From positions 1-64,000 of the forward strand of contig NZ_CANLOB010000015.1 of assembly GCF_947492815.1 (NCBI RefSeq): DNA of 64,000 nucleotides. Direction: 5' to 3'. The DNA comes from an uncultured Dokdonia sp. (GTDB taxonomy: Bacteria; Bacteroidota; Bacteroidia; Flavobacteriales; Flavobacteriaceae). Shown piece after piece: positions 1 through 8,726 of this stretch (the first letter of the stretch is position 1; each line of letters opens with the position of its first letter). A program made the position numbers and the translations under genes. The notes beneath the pieces were generated by a model. It was not told the origin of the DNA. It did no database searches and worked only from the letters and a program-made list of their open reading frames with translations.

Positions 1-90
1 GCGTTTGACAATTCCTGTGTTTACTGATGTTTTCATTACACTAAAGTTTTAGTGTATCGATATTTCAGGACGAGACATAATTTTCATATA

Positions 91-127
91 AAAGCAGTTA
101 AAGAAACATTCTTCAACTGCTTTTTCT
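91..127 (+). terminator. Rho-independent terminator of a gene left of the window
   Basis: The arms AAAGCAGTT (91-99) and AACTGCTTT (115-123) pair around a 15-nt loop and are followed by a T-rich run. No gene in this window ends just before it, so it most likely terminates a plus-strand gene whose end lies at or before the left edge. Confidence 0.5.
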
Positions 128-168
128 TTTAAATGTTTATCTTGAAAATGAATTAGTAACTCTAGACT

Positions 169-585
169 TTGTTGAAAGCCATATTTTTTACTTTATTACT
201 GACACTTTTTTTTAGTTGTCAATCAAGTGACACTAAGGAATTAAAATTCGTCACATTAGAGGCTTCAGGCAAATCAATTAATGCCAGTTATGACTTCTGT
301 TCTGTTGTAGCAATAAAACATGAATACTCTTACAGAATAAACACATGGGAATTTATCGTTAATGATTCTATCAAAATAGCAGAAGGTCCTTATATAAATA
401 CATTAGTCACTATTGATGATCATGGTGGGTGTCCATATTCTTTTTTTACAGATTCAATTGCTATTGAGAAATGGTCATTTTGGGATTTAAAAGGACATCG
501 TATTTCTCCTAATCAAAGGTTGAAAAACATAATTACATCTAAAGACACACTATGGACTATGATAGATCTAAGTGATTCGTTTTGA
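169..585 (+). CDS. hypothetical secreted lipoprotein
   Basis: A 138-residue protein of unknown function. The start is a TTG (169, or the next codon at 172); no ATG is available. Residues 1-16 are hydrophobic and end in LFFSC, a reasonable lipobox, so the mature protein would be lipid-anchored at Cys17. The rest is soluble and rich in Trp and Ile, with no catalytic motif I recognise. It stands alone between a terminator and a repeat element at 595-721, so there is no operon context. The lipoprotein call rests on the N-terminus only. Confidence 0.55.
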   Translation: MLKAIFFTLLLTLFFSCQSSDTKELKFVTLEASGKSINASYDFCSVVAIKHEYSYRINTWEFIVNDSIKIAEGPYINTLVTIDDHGGCPYSFFTDSIAIEKWSFWDLKGHRISPNQRLKNIITSKDTLWTMIDLSDSF

Positions 586-594
586 ATAAAACTT

Positions 595-721
595 TTCTGG
601 GTACGCTTTCGCGAAAGCGAGCTTGCGAGATTCACGACCAAAAAGGGAGAGCGCAGCGTTAAAGCGTACTTAGGAGATTCACTATCAAAAGAGAGAGCGT
701 AGCATTAAAGTATACCCAGAA
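595..721. repeat. composite palindromic repeat element, copy 1
   Basis: The block is bounded by 9-bp inverted ends, TTCTGGGTA (595-603) and TACCCAGAA (713-721). Inside, 602-668 runs from TACGCTTTCGCGAAAGCGAG to AAAGCGTA, and shares the internal strings GAGATTCACGACCA and GGGAGAGCGCAGCG with copies at 25301-25363 and 43606-43695. Bases 672-712 are a second, decayed half-copy. It lies downstream of a gene end and could fold as a long hairpin. No coding potential is seen. Confidence 0.75.
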
Positions 722-792
722 TTTATATACGTAAATAAATAGACTGCATGAGAACATCTAATTCCTGCTTCGTAAAGTAGTACATTTAACAG

Positions 793-1269
793 ATGTATAA
801 ACTAGATACACTCAAAGAGCTAAGATTACTTATCCTTTTAATAACGACTACTTTTATATGTATGGGGTGTTCTAGCCAAGACTATACCTACATACTCACA
901 AATAATTCATCTAAAAAATGGATTCTTAAAGAACAAGAAGGTCCTATCCAAAATAAAGAAATTGGTATTTGGGGTTTGAATAGAGCAATGATTGATCCTG
1001 ATATCATTACCATTTTAGAATTCCAATCTGAAGATCAGATGATCAAACATTCTTTCTGTCCATCACTAGAAGATTATAATAAAAATACACGTTGTATTCA
1101 TATTAATGGAAATTGGTTGATTGAAAAAGATCAAATTGAATTAACAGTAAAATTATTCGAAAATTATAAGTGGGTCATCTCTTCCATTAGTAAAAACGAA
1201 CTTACAATAGAAATACTAGATAAAAACGACAACGTTTATATCAAAGAAACGTATAATAAAATGGACTAA
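793..1269 (+). CDS. lipocalin-like lipoprotein, hypothetical
   Basis: A 158-residue protein with a hydrophobic segment (about residues 10-25) ending in a Cys at FICMGC, suggesting export and lipid anchoring. After the anchor the sequence has NNSSKKWILKEQEG and later alternating strands, the pattern of small flavobacterial lipocalin-like proteins. No enzyme motif is present. It is monocistronic: a composite repeat lies upstream and a convergent small peptide gene downstream (1333-1488, minus). The lipocalin assignment is by general resemblance only. Confidence 0.6.
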   Translation: MYKLDTLKELRLLILLITTTFICMGCSSQDYTYILTNNSSKKWILKEQEGPIQNKEIGIWGLNRAMIDPDIITILEFQSEDQMIKHSFCPSLEDYNKNTRCIHINGNWLIEKDQIELTVKLFENYKWVISSISKNELTIEILDKNDNVYIKETYNKMD

Positions 1270-1332
1270 TCTTTTAATTTCACTTAACGATAGATGCTAT
1301 CCTAATGAAGAAGTATTAGGAATACCTCCTCT

Positions 1333-1488
1333 TTATTCAGATACAGTAGCTATACTTGAATTTCCACCAAATGAGCTAATTTCCGGATCTACTCCTGAAT
1401 AATTACCTCCTATTATTTGTTTTTGAATAAGAGTTTCTAACTGTTTTGTTGAACTAAGTGATTTTAATAATATATCTATCGTTTTCAT
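1333..1488 (-). CDS. short peptide with double-glycine leader (possible RiPP or bacteriocin precursor)
   Basis: Reading the minus strand from the ATG at 1486-1488 to the TAA at 1333-1335 gives 51 residues. It begins MKTIDILLKSLSSTKQLETL, continues through IQKQIIGG, and ends with a 23-residue Ser/Gly/Asn-rich tail (NYSGVDPEISSFGGNSS and then IATVSE). A charged amphipathic leader ending in Gly-Gly followed by a short small-residue core is the layout of peptides exported by C39-peptidase ABC transporters. The core has no Cys. No modification enzyme or transporter is adjacent. An A-rich, TATA-like stretch precedes the start. It could also be a chance reading frame, though its length and layout argue against that. 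Confidence 0.5.
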   Translation of the reverse strand: MKTIDILLKSLSSTKQLETLIQKQIIGGNYSGVDPEISSFGGNSSIATVSE

Positions 1489-1557
1489 AATGTCAATTGT
1501 TTTATATATATAACGCGCTATTGGTTATACTATTTTGTTTTACCTTGCTTTTTTGTT

Positions 1558-1947
1558 ATGAAAAAAGAAATTACTTCCAGAGAAGATATTCATCTTCTTG
1601 TCACTACTTTTTACAGTCGCATTCGTAAAGACGTATACCTCGCTCCTATCTTTGAAAGGCATATTCAGGATTGGAATGAGCATATAGAACACCTCACTGA
1701 TTTTTGGGAAGCACAGCTCTTTTTTAAAAAGAAATTTACAGGAAATCCATTACTAAAACATCAGCAAGTAGATGCTAAAGAAGCATATACTATTAACGAA
1801 CAACATTTTGGTATCTGGATCAATCATTGGATACAAACCATCGATGATTTGTTTACAGGAGAAAAAGCAACAACGCTTACAAACAGAGCACGTAAAATTG
1901 GAACCTTCTTACACGTTGGTATGTTTAATGTAAGACCAAAACAATAG
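1558..1947 (+). CDS. group III truncated haemoglobin
   Basis: A 129-residue single-domain globin of the usual size for the trHb3 class. His68 in NPLLKHQQ sits where the proximal (F8) haem ligand lies in this class, Tyr19 in FYSRIRKD matches the B10 tyrosine, and Trp87 in FGIWINHW matches the conserved G-helix tryptophan. It should be cytoplasmic; family members bind oxygen or NO, and NO or peroxide handling is the usual proposal. It is monocistronic and convergent with the histidine kinase gene, whose stop is 2 bp away. The ATG start follows a T-rich leader and gives a full-length N-terminal helix. Confidence 0.85.
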   Translation: MKKEITSREDIHLLVTTFYSRIRKDVYLAPIFERHIQDWNEHIEHLTDFWEAQLFFKKKFTGNPLLKHQQVDAKEAYTINEQHFGIWINHWIQTIDDLFTGEKATTLTNRARKIGTFLHVGMFNVRPKQ

Positions 1948-1949
1948 GT

Positions 1950-4118
1950 TTATAATGTTTCGGCTTTCTCTACAATTGTATCATAAATTTTTTCAATAAA
2001 ATCTGAAGTAACAAAAGGTTTTAAAATATAACCATCCATCAATTGTCTATTGATTTTATCTTCTATTTCTTCAGTAGAGGTCGCTGTTAATGCAATAATA
2101 GGCGTTTGATCTCCATTTTTTCTAATGATTTTTGTAGTTTCATATCCATCTAATTCAGGCATATGAATATCCATTAAAATACAGTCAAATGAAGTTTCTT
2201 TAATAAGATTGATCGCTTTCTCTCCTGAGTCTACTGCCTGAGAAGTAATATCATACTGATCTAAAATCTTCTTAGTTACAAGCAAATTAATTTTATTATC
2301 ATCTACCACCAACACCTTCTTATGTGCTAATCCTTTGGTTAAATCTTTAAGATCTTCATCTTTTATAATAGCTTTACTACTCTTAGATACTTTTAATTCA
2401 AAGCTAAAGGTTGCCCCTTTGCCTTCTGCACTATCTATCATTATCTCACTTTCCATAGCGTCTAACATTCTCTTTACTATAGAAAGTCCTAACCCAGTTC
2501 CTTTAAAAGATTTTTTTGTCTTAGAATGTTCTTGATAAAATTCTTCAAATATTTTTTTCTGACCTTCCTTAGAAATACCAATACCATCATCTTCTATAGC
2601 AAAATAAAGTGTCACCTCATCTCCTATGGTTTCTATCAATTTCACCCGAATTGTAATCGTACCATTACTTGTAAACTTAATAGAATTAGAAATAAGATTG
2701 ATTAATATTTGCGAAAGCTTTAGAGAATCTCCTACTAAGACTTCTGGAATGGTTGCATCATATGCTAACTGTACTTTATTATGGCTATCACTAATTGCAT
2801 ACTCTAAACTTTCTATGATATCTAAAACCAAATTTTTAGGTCTAAATTCTAAAAACTCTAAGGTCATTTTTCCTGCTTCAACTTTATTCAACTGAAGGAC
2901 ATTATTGATAAGAGATAATAAGTGGTTTCCTGAAAAATTAAGAGATTCAAGATATTCTTTATGACTACTATTCACGTTCTCTTTTAGTAATAATCTAGAG
3001 AGTTCAATAACAGCATATAAAGGTGTGCGAAGTTCGTGACTAATTTCTGAGTAGAATTTACTTTTTACATTAGATAAATATTCTGCTTCTTCTTTTGCAA
3101 TTTTGAGTTGCTTATTTTTATTAAATATGGCATACACTGCCAGTAAAAGTATACTACTAACGATAATAAATATAATATTAGAAACCCGTGTTTTTTTAAA
3201 GGCTATCGCTTGTTGTTCTTTTTCTTGGTTGGCTAAAAAAAGTTTTTCTTCATTATCCTTATTACGAAACTTAGTCTCTATTTCTTTAGCAATTTCTAAT
3301 TCTCTAAATGTATAGATTGTATCTGCTACCTGAGTATATTCACGTAATGCAAGAAAAGCATCTTTATAGTTTTCTTTTTGAGAATAACGTTCGGATTGAG
3401 TTCTATACAAAGTAGCTAGAATTCCATAAAAATCATATTGCTTTGCGTAGGAAACACTCTCATTAAAATAGAAATTGTAATTGTTAATATCGTCTATTTC
3501 AAAATACACATCACTCAGTCTCATATACAAATACCCCAAAATAGATCTTCCTTTTACAAGGGTAGATTCTTTAGAGAGTTCATACGCTTCAGAATAATAC
3601 ACAAGAGCATTGTCATAGTCCTTTTCTACATTATGTAAGTGCCTTGCATAATTATAAAGTGGATATATGATTTCATCTTTATTCTGAGAAGTTCTTCCTA
3701 GACTTATTGCTTCTTTAAAATAAATATTTGATGTTGAGATACTATCCAACTCACGATATGTGACACCAATATCGCTAGTTACCTTTATAGCATTTCCAAC
3801 ATTACCAGATTTTAAAAAGTAATCTCTTGATTTAAATAGGTAATCAAAGCACAAACGAATATTACCCGTATTGTAATATGAGTTCCCAATTACATTATAT
3901 GCCTTGGCTTTTAAATGATCGTTATTGGTTTTGGTCGCATAATCAATTACCTGATCAGAAATTTTAATGGCTTCTCCATAATCAAATTGATCAAACATGT
4001 TATAAGCACGCTCTACTTCTTTGTACATAGAGTCTATGATAACACTATCTTGGACTTGAGCATTCATAAAACTATAGAAGCTCATAAGAAAAGTACATAG
4101 TAAATACGTATATCTCAT
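1950..4118 (-). CDS. hybrid sensor histidine kinase with TPR sensor region
   Basis: A 722-residue hybrid two-component protein. In order: signal peptide (1-20), tetratricopeptide-type helical pairs (about 30-290) that would lie in the periplasm, a short coiled coil, one membrane helix (about 312-332), a HisKA domain with phospho-acceptor His361 in SHELRTP, a HATPase domain with the N box (Asn478), DDGIG (510-514) and GTGLGL, and a C-terminal receiver domain (about 600-715) with Asp650 as the phosphorylation site and Lys700. No DNA-binding output domain and no separate response regulator are adjacent, so the downstream target is unknown. It is a single gene. Confidence 0.92.
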   Translation of the reverse strand: MRYTYLLCTFLMSFYSFMNAQVQDSVIIDSMYKEVERAYNMFDQFDYGEAIKISDQVIDYATKTNNDHLKAKAYNVIGNSYYNTGNIRLCFDYLFKSRDYFLKSGNVGNAIKVTSDIGVTYRELDSISTSNIYFKEAISLGRTSQNKDEIIYPLYNYARHLHNVEKDYDNALVYYSEAYELSKESTLVKGRSILGYLYMRLSDVYFEIDDINNYNFYFNESVSYAKQYDFYGILATLYRTQSERYSQKENYKDAFLALREYTQVADTIYTFRELEIAKEIETKFRNKDNEEKLFLANQEKEQQAIAFKKTRVSNIIFIIVSSILLLAVYAIFNKNKQLKIAKEEAEYLSNVKSKFYSEISHELRTPLYAVIELSRLLLKENVNSSHKEYLESLNFSGNHLLSLINNVLQLNKVEAGKMTLEFLEFRPKNLVLDIIESLEYAISDSHNKVQLAYDATIPEVLVGDSLKLSQILINLISNSIKFTSNGTITIRVKLIETIGDEVTLYFAIEDDGIGISKEGQKKIFEEFYQEHSKTKKSFKGTGLGLSIVKRMLDAMESEIMIDSAEGKGATFSFELKVSKSSKAIIKDEDLKDLTKGLAHKKVLVVDDNKINLLVTKKILDQYDITSQAVDSGEKAINLIKETSFDCILMDIHMPELDGYETTKIIRKNGDQTPIIALTATSTEEIEDKINRQLMDGYILKPFVTSDFIEKIYDTIVEKAETL

Positions 4119-4269
4119 TAATTAAGTTGGTTGTAAGTCTCTGTAATTTAAGTAAGATTCATTAGAAACCTTTTTATCTTCCTTAAATTGTTTCATAATA
4201 AAATAGTGACGTTAACATTCGTTAACCATTTTTTATTGCATTCTTAGTTACTTTTGAAAAAACAGTTCC

Positions 4270-5430
4270 ATGAGAAATTATCTTTTTTTACTTTTTTTAA
4301 GCATTACAACATTTGTAAGTAGCCAAGTCGCAAGTATCCCATTTGAAAAAGAAGGACTCGTTTATATACCTGTCAAAATTGGAGAAAAAGAAACGCCGTT
4401 AACTTTTGTATTTGACACGGGTGCTTCTACAGCTGTTATAGATAAGACCGTAGCCAAACGCATAGGGATCAAAGCAGACACAAAACAATATGCAACAGGA
4501 GCTTCTGGATCTCAGGAATATGAAATTGCTTTAAATAGGACACTCACTATTGCTAATTTAGATTTTAATCGATTAAATTTTGTACTGGTAGATCTTGAGG
4601 AGTTAAACAATCGTTCTAGTATGCAAATAGATGGTATTATAGGCTATGACGTTATTAAAGAATTTGTGACTGAATTTGATTTCGCTGAAAAGCAATTATA
4701 TCTTTACAAGAAAGCAAAAGATATCAAAGATATTGCGGATTATACTGCGCATGATATTAAATTAGAAAACGCCATCCCAAGAGTAACACTAGAATGCACC
4801 TTTCTAGATGGATCAAAAATAACAGGTGATTTTCTATTTGATAGCGGAGCTAATCTAGGCATTCTTTTTAATACTCCTTTTTCTGAAAAACATCAACTAG
4901 AAGATAAATTTGATAAAAAAATAACCATTTCATCTAGAGGACTTACAGCAACTTCTACTTCTATAGTCGGGTTGACAAAAAGTGTTTCTTTGTTAGGAAA
5001 TACCTTTACAGAAGTGCCTATTAGCCTTTCTCAATCTAAACGAGGTGTAAGCTCACAAAAAGGCTTTGCTGGTATCCTAGGTGCAGAGATTATTAATCGT
5101 TTTGATATGATTCTAGATTATAAGAAAAAGAAGCTTTACTTAAAACCAAATAGCTATTACAAAGATGCATTTGAAGTTCCATTGGTAGGTTTTACTATAA
5201 AAAAATCAGGAGAAAACATTGTAATAGGTGATGTTATTAAAGATACGGAAGCTGCTACTAAAGGAATTCAGAGTGGAGATCAATTACTTGCTATAAATGG
5301 AACAGCACATACAGATTTAAAAACGTATAGAAAACTTCTAAAAAAAGAAGGACAGACCATACGCATTCAACTTAAAAAGTCATCTGGAAAAGAAGATGAA
5401 ATCGAATTAAAACTAGAGCGTTTATTATAA
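4270..5430 (+). CDS. retropepsin-like aspartic protease with PDZ domain
   Basis: A 386-residue exported protein. A signal peptide (1-19) precedes two retropepsin-like halves, each with an active-site motif: FDTGAS (48-53) and FDSGAN (190-195), so both catalytic aspartates are present in a single chain. Residues about 300-386 form a PDZ-like domain with VIKDTEAATKGIQSGDQLLAING. This layout is common in Bacteroidota; substrates are unknown. A TACTTTTG element at 4249-4256 could be its -7 promoter. It is divergent from the histidine kinase gene and stands alone. Confidence 0.88.
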   Translation: MRNYLFLLFLSITTFVSSQVASIPFEKEGLVYIPVKIGEKETPLTFVFDTGASTAVIDKTVAKRIGIKADTKQYATGASGSQEYEIALNRTLTIANLDFNRLNFVLVDLEELNNRSSMQIDGIIGYDVIKEFVTEFDFAEKQLYLYKKAKDIKDIADYTAHDIKLENAIPRVTLECTFLDGSKITGDFLFDSGANLGILFNTPFSEKHQLEDKFDKKITISSRGLTATSTSIVGLTKSVSLLGNTFTEVPISLSQSKRGVSSQKGFAGILGAEIINRFDMILDYKKKKLYLKPNSYYKDAFEVPLVGFTIKKSGENIVIGDVIKDTEAATKGIQSGDQLLAINGTAHTDLKTYRKLLKKEGQTIRIQLKKSSGKEDEIELKLERLL

Positions 5431-5448
5431 ACCTATATAAAATTCAAC

Positions 5449-5493
5449 GGCAACACCTTCTCCCTGAGAGAGAGAAGACTGGGATGAGGGTTT
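5449..5493. repeat. short dispersed intergenic repeat (CTCCCTGAGAGAG type)
   Basis: The string CACCTTCTCCCTGAGAGAGA, followed by GAAGACTGGGATGAGGGT, sits between two convergent genes. It resembles the sequence near 55050-55084 (TCACCTTAATCCTCTCTCAC and then AGGAGAGGAA). I infer a low-copy repeat family with partial dyad symmetry; two diverged copies are in view. Confidence 0.4.
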
Positions 5494-5554
5494 TATCTAG
5501 CCTATACTATTCCTTCAATATCTAAGAGAAGGCTGAAAATGAGGAAAATATAGC

Positions 5555-6877
5555 TTATTTATACTGCTTTCCGTGTTTAATCACAATATCCACATCTTGT
5601 AAAAGACTGATATGACGTAACACATCTCCTTTTACGGCTATAATATCAGCAAACTTACCTTCGGTTACAGTCCCTACCTCATCAGCAACACCCATCCATA
5701 AAGAAGGCCAATAAGTAGCACCTCGTATCGCATACATAGGATCGATACCAAACTCATTGACCCAAACGTCCAACTCGTTCCATGTAGACTGACTATGAAA
5801 TTTCATAGGAATACCGCTATCAGTACCAATCATAAGTACAACACCCGCATCCAGCAATTGATTAATCTTAGTTTCTAAGGTAGGCTTACGCACAGGAGTT
5901 AATTGAAAATAAGGCAACCTATCTTTATGTGTAAAACTATTTTTAATATCAGCAACAATGGTGTCATGTAACCCACGATGCCAAGAATCATTATCCAAAT
6001 GCTCGCCGTGATCACGTACATACTCGTAATTATATAACCCTTCTACGGTAGGACACCAAAACAAAGGTCCTAAATTCATTTGTGCAGTACGTGCTTTAAT
6101 CGCATCCATTACATCATCTGGATATCTCGGCGCAGATGAAAGTCCCGTATGCTCAAAACAATCAGCTCCTGCTTTTAAACCTGCTATAATCTCCATAGGA
6201 CGATGTCCATGCGCTACTACTTTTAATTGATGTTTATGAGCTTCATCTACCACTGCCTGAAGCTCGGCTGTAGTCATTTGATCTTGATCTATGAGTTTAA
6301 CACAATCTACTCCTGCATCGGCGAGGCGTTTTACTTTTTTACGCGCATCATCAGGACCATTTACTCCCCATCGAAATGCCTCTGTTCCTGGATACGGTTT
6401 CTTCTGAATAAAAGGACCAGATACATATAAGGTAGCTCCAGGGATTTCTCCGTTATTAATACGGTCTCGTACTGAAATACTCTCTTCTAAAGGCGCTCCA
6501 AGATCACGTGCACTCGTAACACCTGCCATCAATAACTGCTCAGCAGAAGCTGGCATAATCGTATTCTCTAATAAGGGTAAATAGGTTTTATCCCAATACG
6601 CATAATCAGCATGTCCATTAATCATGGTATGCACATGCATATCCCATAAACCCGGAAGTACAGACATACCCTCGGTAGAAATCACTTCGGCGCCTTCAGG
6701 AATTTTTAATGTTGCAATAGTTCCCACTGCTTTTATTTTTTCCCCTTCTATAAGAATTACACTATTCTTTATAGGAGTAGATCCATATCCATCTATAAGC
6801 GTCCCTCCTACTAACGCTTTTACTTGCGCTTGAAGTGAAACAGATCCTAATAAAAGTGCAAAGAGTAATTTTTTCAT
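5555..6877 (-). CDS. exported metal-dependent amidohydrolase
   Basis: A 440-residue protein of the imidazolonepropionase/prolidase-like amidohydrolase group. It has a signal peptide (1-18), the beta-strand metal motif HVH at residues 81-83 after LPGLWDM, a Lys in CVKLIDQD suited to carboxylation, further ligands in VVAHGH and GADCFEHTG, and the catalytic Asp in GTDSGIP. All expected metal ligands are present, so it should be active on an amide or a cyclic substrate in the periplasm, but the substrate cannot be told from sequence. It is monocistronic, with a 369-bp gap upstream. Confidence 0.88.
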   Translation of the reverse strand: MKKLLFALLLGSVSLQAQVKALVGGTLIDGYGSTPIKNSVILIEGEKIKAVGTIATLKIPEGAEVISTEGMSVLPGLWDMHVHTMINGHADYAYWDKTYLPLLENTIMPASAEQLLMAGVTSARDLGAPLEESISVRDRINNGEIPGATLYVSGPFIQKKPYPGTEAFRWGVNGPDDARKKVKRLADAGVDCVKLIDQDQMTTAELQAVVDEAHKHQLKVVAHGHRPMEIIAGLKAGADCFEHTGLSSAPRYPDDVMDAIKARTAQMNLGPLFWCPTVEGLYNYEYVRDHGEHLDNDSWHRGLHDTIVADIKNSFTHKDRLPYFQLTPVRKPTLETKINQLLDAGVVLMIGTDSGIPMKFHSQSTWNELDVWVNEFGIDPMYAIRGATYWPSLWMGVADEVGTVTEGKFADIIAVKGDVLRHISLLQDVDIVIKHGKQYK

Positions 6878-7196
6878 GGCGGTTATTTTTTCTTAAATAT
6901 AAAGAAATTAAGAGGACAATAACTAATACGTTTGTATTAGAGATTGCTTTGTTAGATTCAAAAACAACATGATACATACATTTCAAAACGTCATGATGTT
7001 AAGCGACCAAGATGTATAATTTGATAGATTATTTTTCTGGATATGATTTCGCGAAAGCGAACTAAAGAATATACTTCTTACAAGCCATTCAAGATTCTGG
7101 CGAACAAAGAGTAGTTCGTTTTGTAAAACAATAAATACTATTATTTTCTTTAAAAAGAACCTTACCATATATAAGCTCTTTTTAAGCATATATCAA
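6878..7196. other. intergenic region with one TTTCGCGAAA palindrome
   Basis: About 320 bp with no convincing gene. It contains a TTTCGCGAAA core at 7047-7056 and AT-rich sequence. Reading frames that cross it on the minus strand are low-complexity and lack family resemblance. It should hold the promoter of the amidohydrolase gene near 6880-6960, but I cannot place it confidently. Confidence 0.4.
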
Positions 7197-7226
7197 AAAA
7201 GCCATCTCTCTTGAGATGGCTTTTGT
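7197..7226 (-). terminator. Rho-independent terminator
   Basis: GCCATCTC (7201-7208) pairs with GAGATGGC (7213-7220) around a TCTT loop. Read on the minus strand the stem is followed by a T run, so it terminates the lipoprotein gene that ends at 7247. Confidence 0.85.
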
Positions 7227-7246
7227 ATGATACATAAAGGATAAGC

Positions 7247-7780
7247 TTAGTCTATAAGACTTTCTAGCGTACCTCTATACGTAGCTGTAATAGCAGTATT
7301 TCCTGGACCTACTAAGTCTACTTCGATAAGTTGATTATTTCCTGTTCCAGAAACTGTCACAGTACCACCTATTGCGTCAAAGAAAATACCGTTATCTGTT
7401 TCTATGTTATAATTAAGTATTCCTTCTGCAGCTACCCATGTAAATGCTTCACGTGTTTCAGAAAATGTATATACTCCAGGAGTAAGACCTGTTGCACTAT
7501 CTGAATTAAGATCTAAATAAATCGTAGCACCCACACCTGTAGCCGTTTGTGCATTAATATCTATCGTAAACCCATCAGACAATAAATCAACATCCCAATC
7601 AAAGCTTCCATTTCCATTATCCCCAAATGACGTTAAAAACCCTCTTTCTACAGTAAAGTTTTCTCCATCAATAGTCATTACATTTTCAGAACCATTATCA
7701 TTATCATCATCACTTTTACAAGAAACGAATACAAGATTAAATGCTACAAAAGCAAGTACAAATAGTTTTAAGTTTTTCAT
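7247..7780 (-). CDS. hypothetical lipoprotein
   Basis: A 177-residue protein with a lipoprotein signal peptide: a hydrophobic stretch ending in VFVSCKSDDD, giving Cys21 followed by an acidic linker, as is typical of Bacteroidota surface lipoproteins. The mature part is beta-rich and glycine-rich, with no catalytic motif; AYRGTLESLID at the end is unremarkable. The start is the ATG preceded by an A-rich leader. A strong terminator follows. Function unknown. Confidence 0.7.
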   Translation of the reverse strand: MKNLKLFVLAFVAFNLVFVSCKSDDDNDNGSENVMTIDGENFTVERGFLTSFGDNGNGSFDWDVDLLSDGFTIDINAQTATGVGATIYLDLNSDSATGLTPGVYTFSETREAFTWVAAEGILNYNIETDNGIFFDAIGGTVTVSGTGNNQLIEVDLVGPGNTAITATYRGTLESLID

Positions 7781-8118
7781 TTAGTTTAATTTTTGATTTT
7801 AAAAGGCGCGAAAATAAATGTATACACTAAACGAGCATAGTACTTTAACACTCTTTTTTAGAAGTTCATAACAAAACCTATATCATTTTAGAAAGGTTTA
7901 TTCTCTATACGCTGTATATAGTCATTTTGATACAATTTTCGCGAAAGCGAAAATCACTTAATCATTTTAGGTTTTTATTCATGATATGCGATGAACTGGC
8001 AATAGAACACTTAGATAAACCAACTTATCTTTCAATAAGAAGGTCTCGACTACGTCCTTACATAGAAATTTATACGAAGTACTTCGATAAACTCAGTATG
8101 ACATCTGTTAATAAAAGC

Positions 8119-8145
8119 GTCATTCTGAATTTATTTCAGAATCCC
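8119..8145. repeat. CATTCTGAA-TTCAGAAT repeat, copies 1-2
   Basis: GTCATTCTGAATTTATTTCA followed by GAATCCC forms an imperfect dyad. A second copy lies at 8303-8330 with CTTG in the loop, and both are followed by CATACC. The same family occurs at 11941-11968, 11981-12008, 17995-18022 and 18984-19011, and inverted at 19030-19057. Confidence 0.7.
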
Positions 8146-8458
8146 ATACCGTGATAACACACCAAAATTCAAAACAGAATAAGATGAGATTCCTTTTCTA
8201 ATCTCCATATACTATTTTCTTTAAATACGCTTTCGCGAAAAGCAATACAGAAACGTATCCTGAACACTTCAATAAGTTCAGTGTAACATTTGTAAAAGAA
8301 AGCATCATTCTGAACTTGTTTCAGAATCCCATACCATAATGACACACTAAAATTCGAAATACATTAGTTTAGATACTCTTCTCATATTTGACCATTTCGA
8401 TTCAATTTTCGCGAAAGCGAAAATCATTTAATCACCTTAACTATTCCATTTTCACTTC

Positions 8459-8500
8459 AAAATAGAGTAACACTCTAATGTAGAGTAGTACGCTATTTTA
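8459..8500. repeat. diverged copy of the AAAATAGAGTAACACTCTA hairpin
   Basis: The arms AAAATAGAGTAACACTCTA and TAGAGTAGTACGCTATTTT match at 16 of 19 positions when one is inverted. It is clearly related to the near-perfect hairpin at 18051-18093, so this is a repeat family and not a one-off terminator. Confidence 0.6.
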
Positions 8501-8726
8501 GTCTAATCTCTGTTAGCACACTACCTATCTAGTTCTCACCTCAAGCGCAGTCGAGAGTTTGAACAAGCCTAATCATCTTGTACTAAGAAGATTTAAACAC
8601 TCTTTCCTATTCTCAATTCTTAAAACAGTTAATTAACAGATATTAGGAAAACAAAATCGTTAGTAACACAAGAATCTTTCATACGAATTCGTTACTTTTA
8701 AAGTTAACTAATTTTTCTAACGCCAA

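Larger units (their letters stand above)
7781..8726. other. repeat-dense 0.95-kb intergenic region
   Basis: No real gene is seen. The stretch is a mosaic of short repeats: TTTCGCGAAA cores at 7937-7946, 8231-8240 and 8407-8416; CATTCTGAA...TTCAGAATCCC elements at 8119-8145 and 8303-8330; CTTCGATAAACTCAGTATGA near 8084-8103 and a diverged CTTCAATAAGTTCAGTGTAA near 8265; a degenerate hairpin at 8459-8500; and CTCAAGCGCAGTCGAGAG near 8540. A 75-codon frame across it is made of repeat sequence. The last 100 bp presumably carry the promoter of the AsmA-like gene (TACTTTTA near 8692). Confidence 0.7.

Noticed and set aside
1..90. Partial gene at the left edge
   Set aside because: The first frames close after a few codons and nothing resembles a known protein end, so no gene is claimed.
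6983..7189. A 68-codon minus-strand frame between the amidohydrolase and a lipoprotein gene
   Set aside because: Low-complexity, crosses a repeat and lies in an intergenic stretch behind a terminator; no family signal.
7927..8154. A 75-codon plus-strand frame in the repeat-rich gap
   Set aside because: Much of its sequence is made of TTTCGCGAAA, CTTCGATAAACTC and CATTCTGAA repeats; it has no protein-like pattern or leader.
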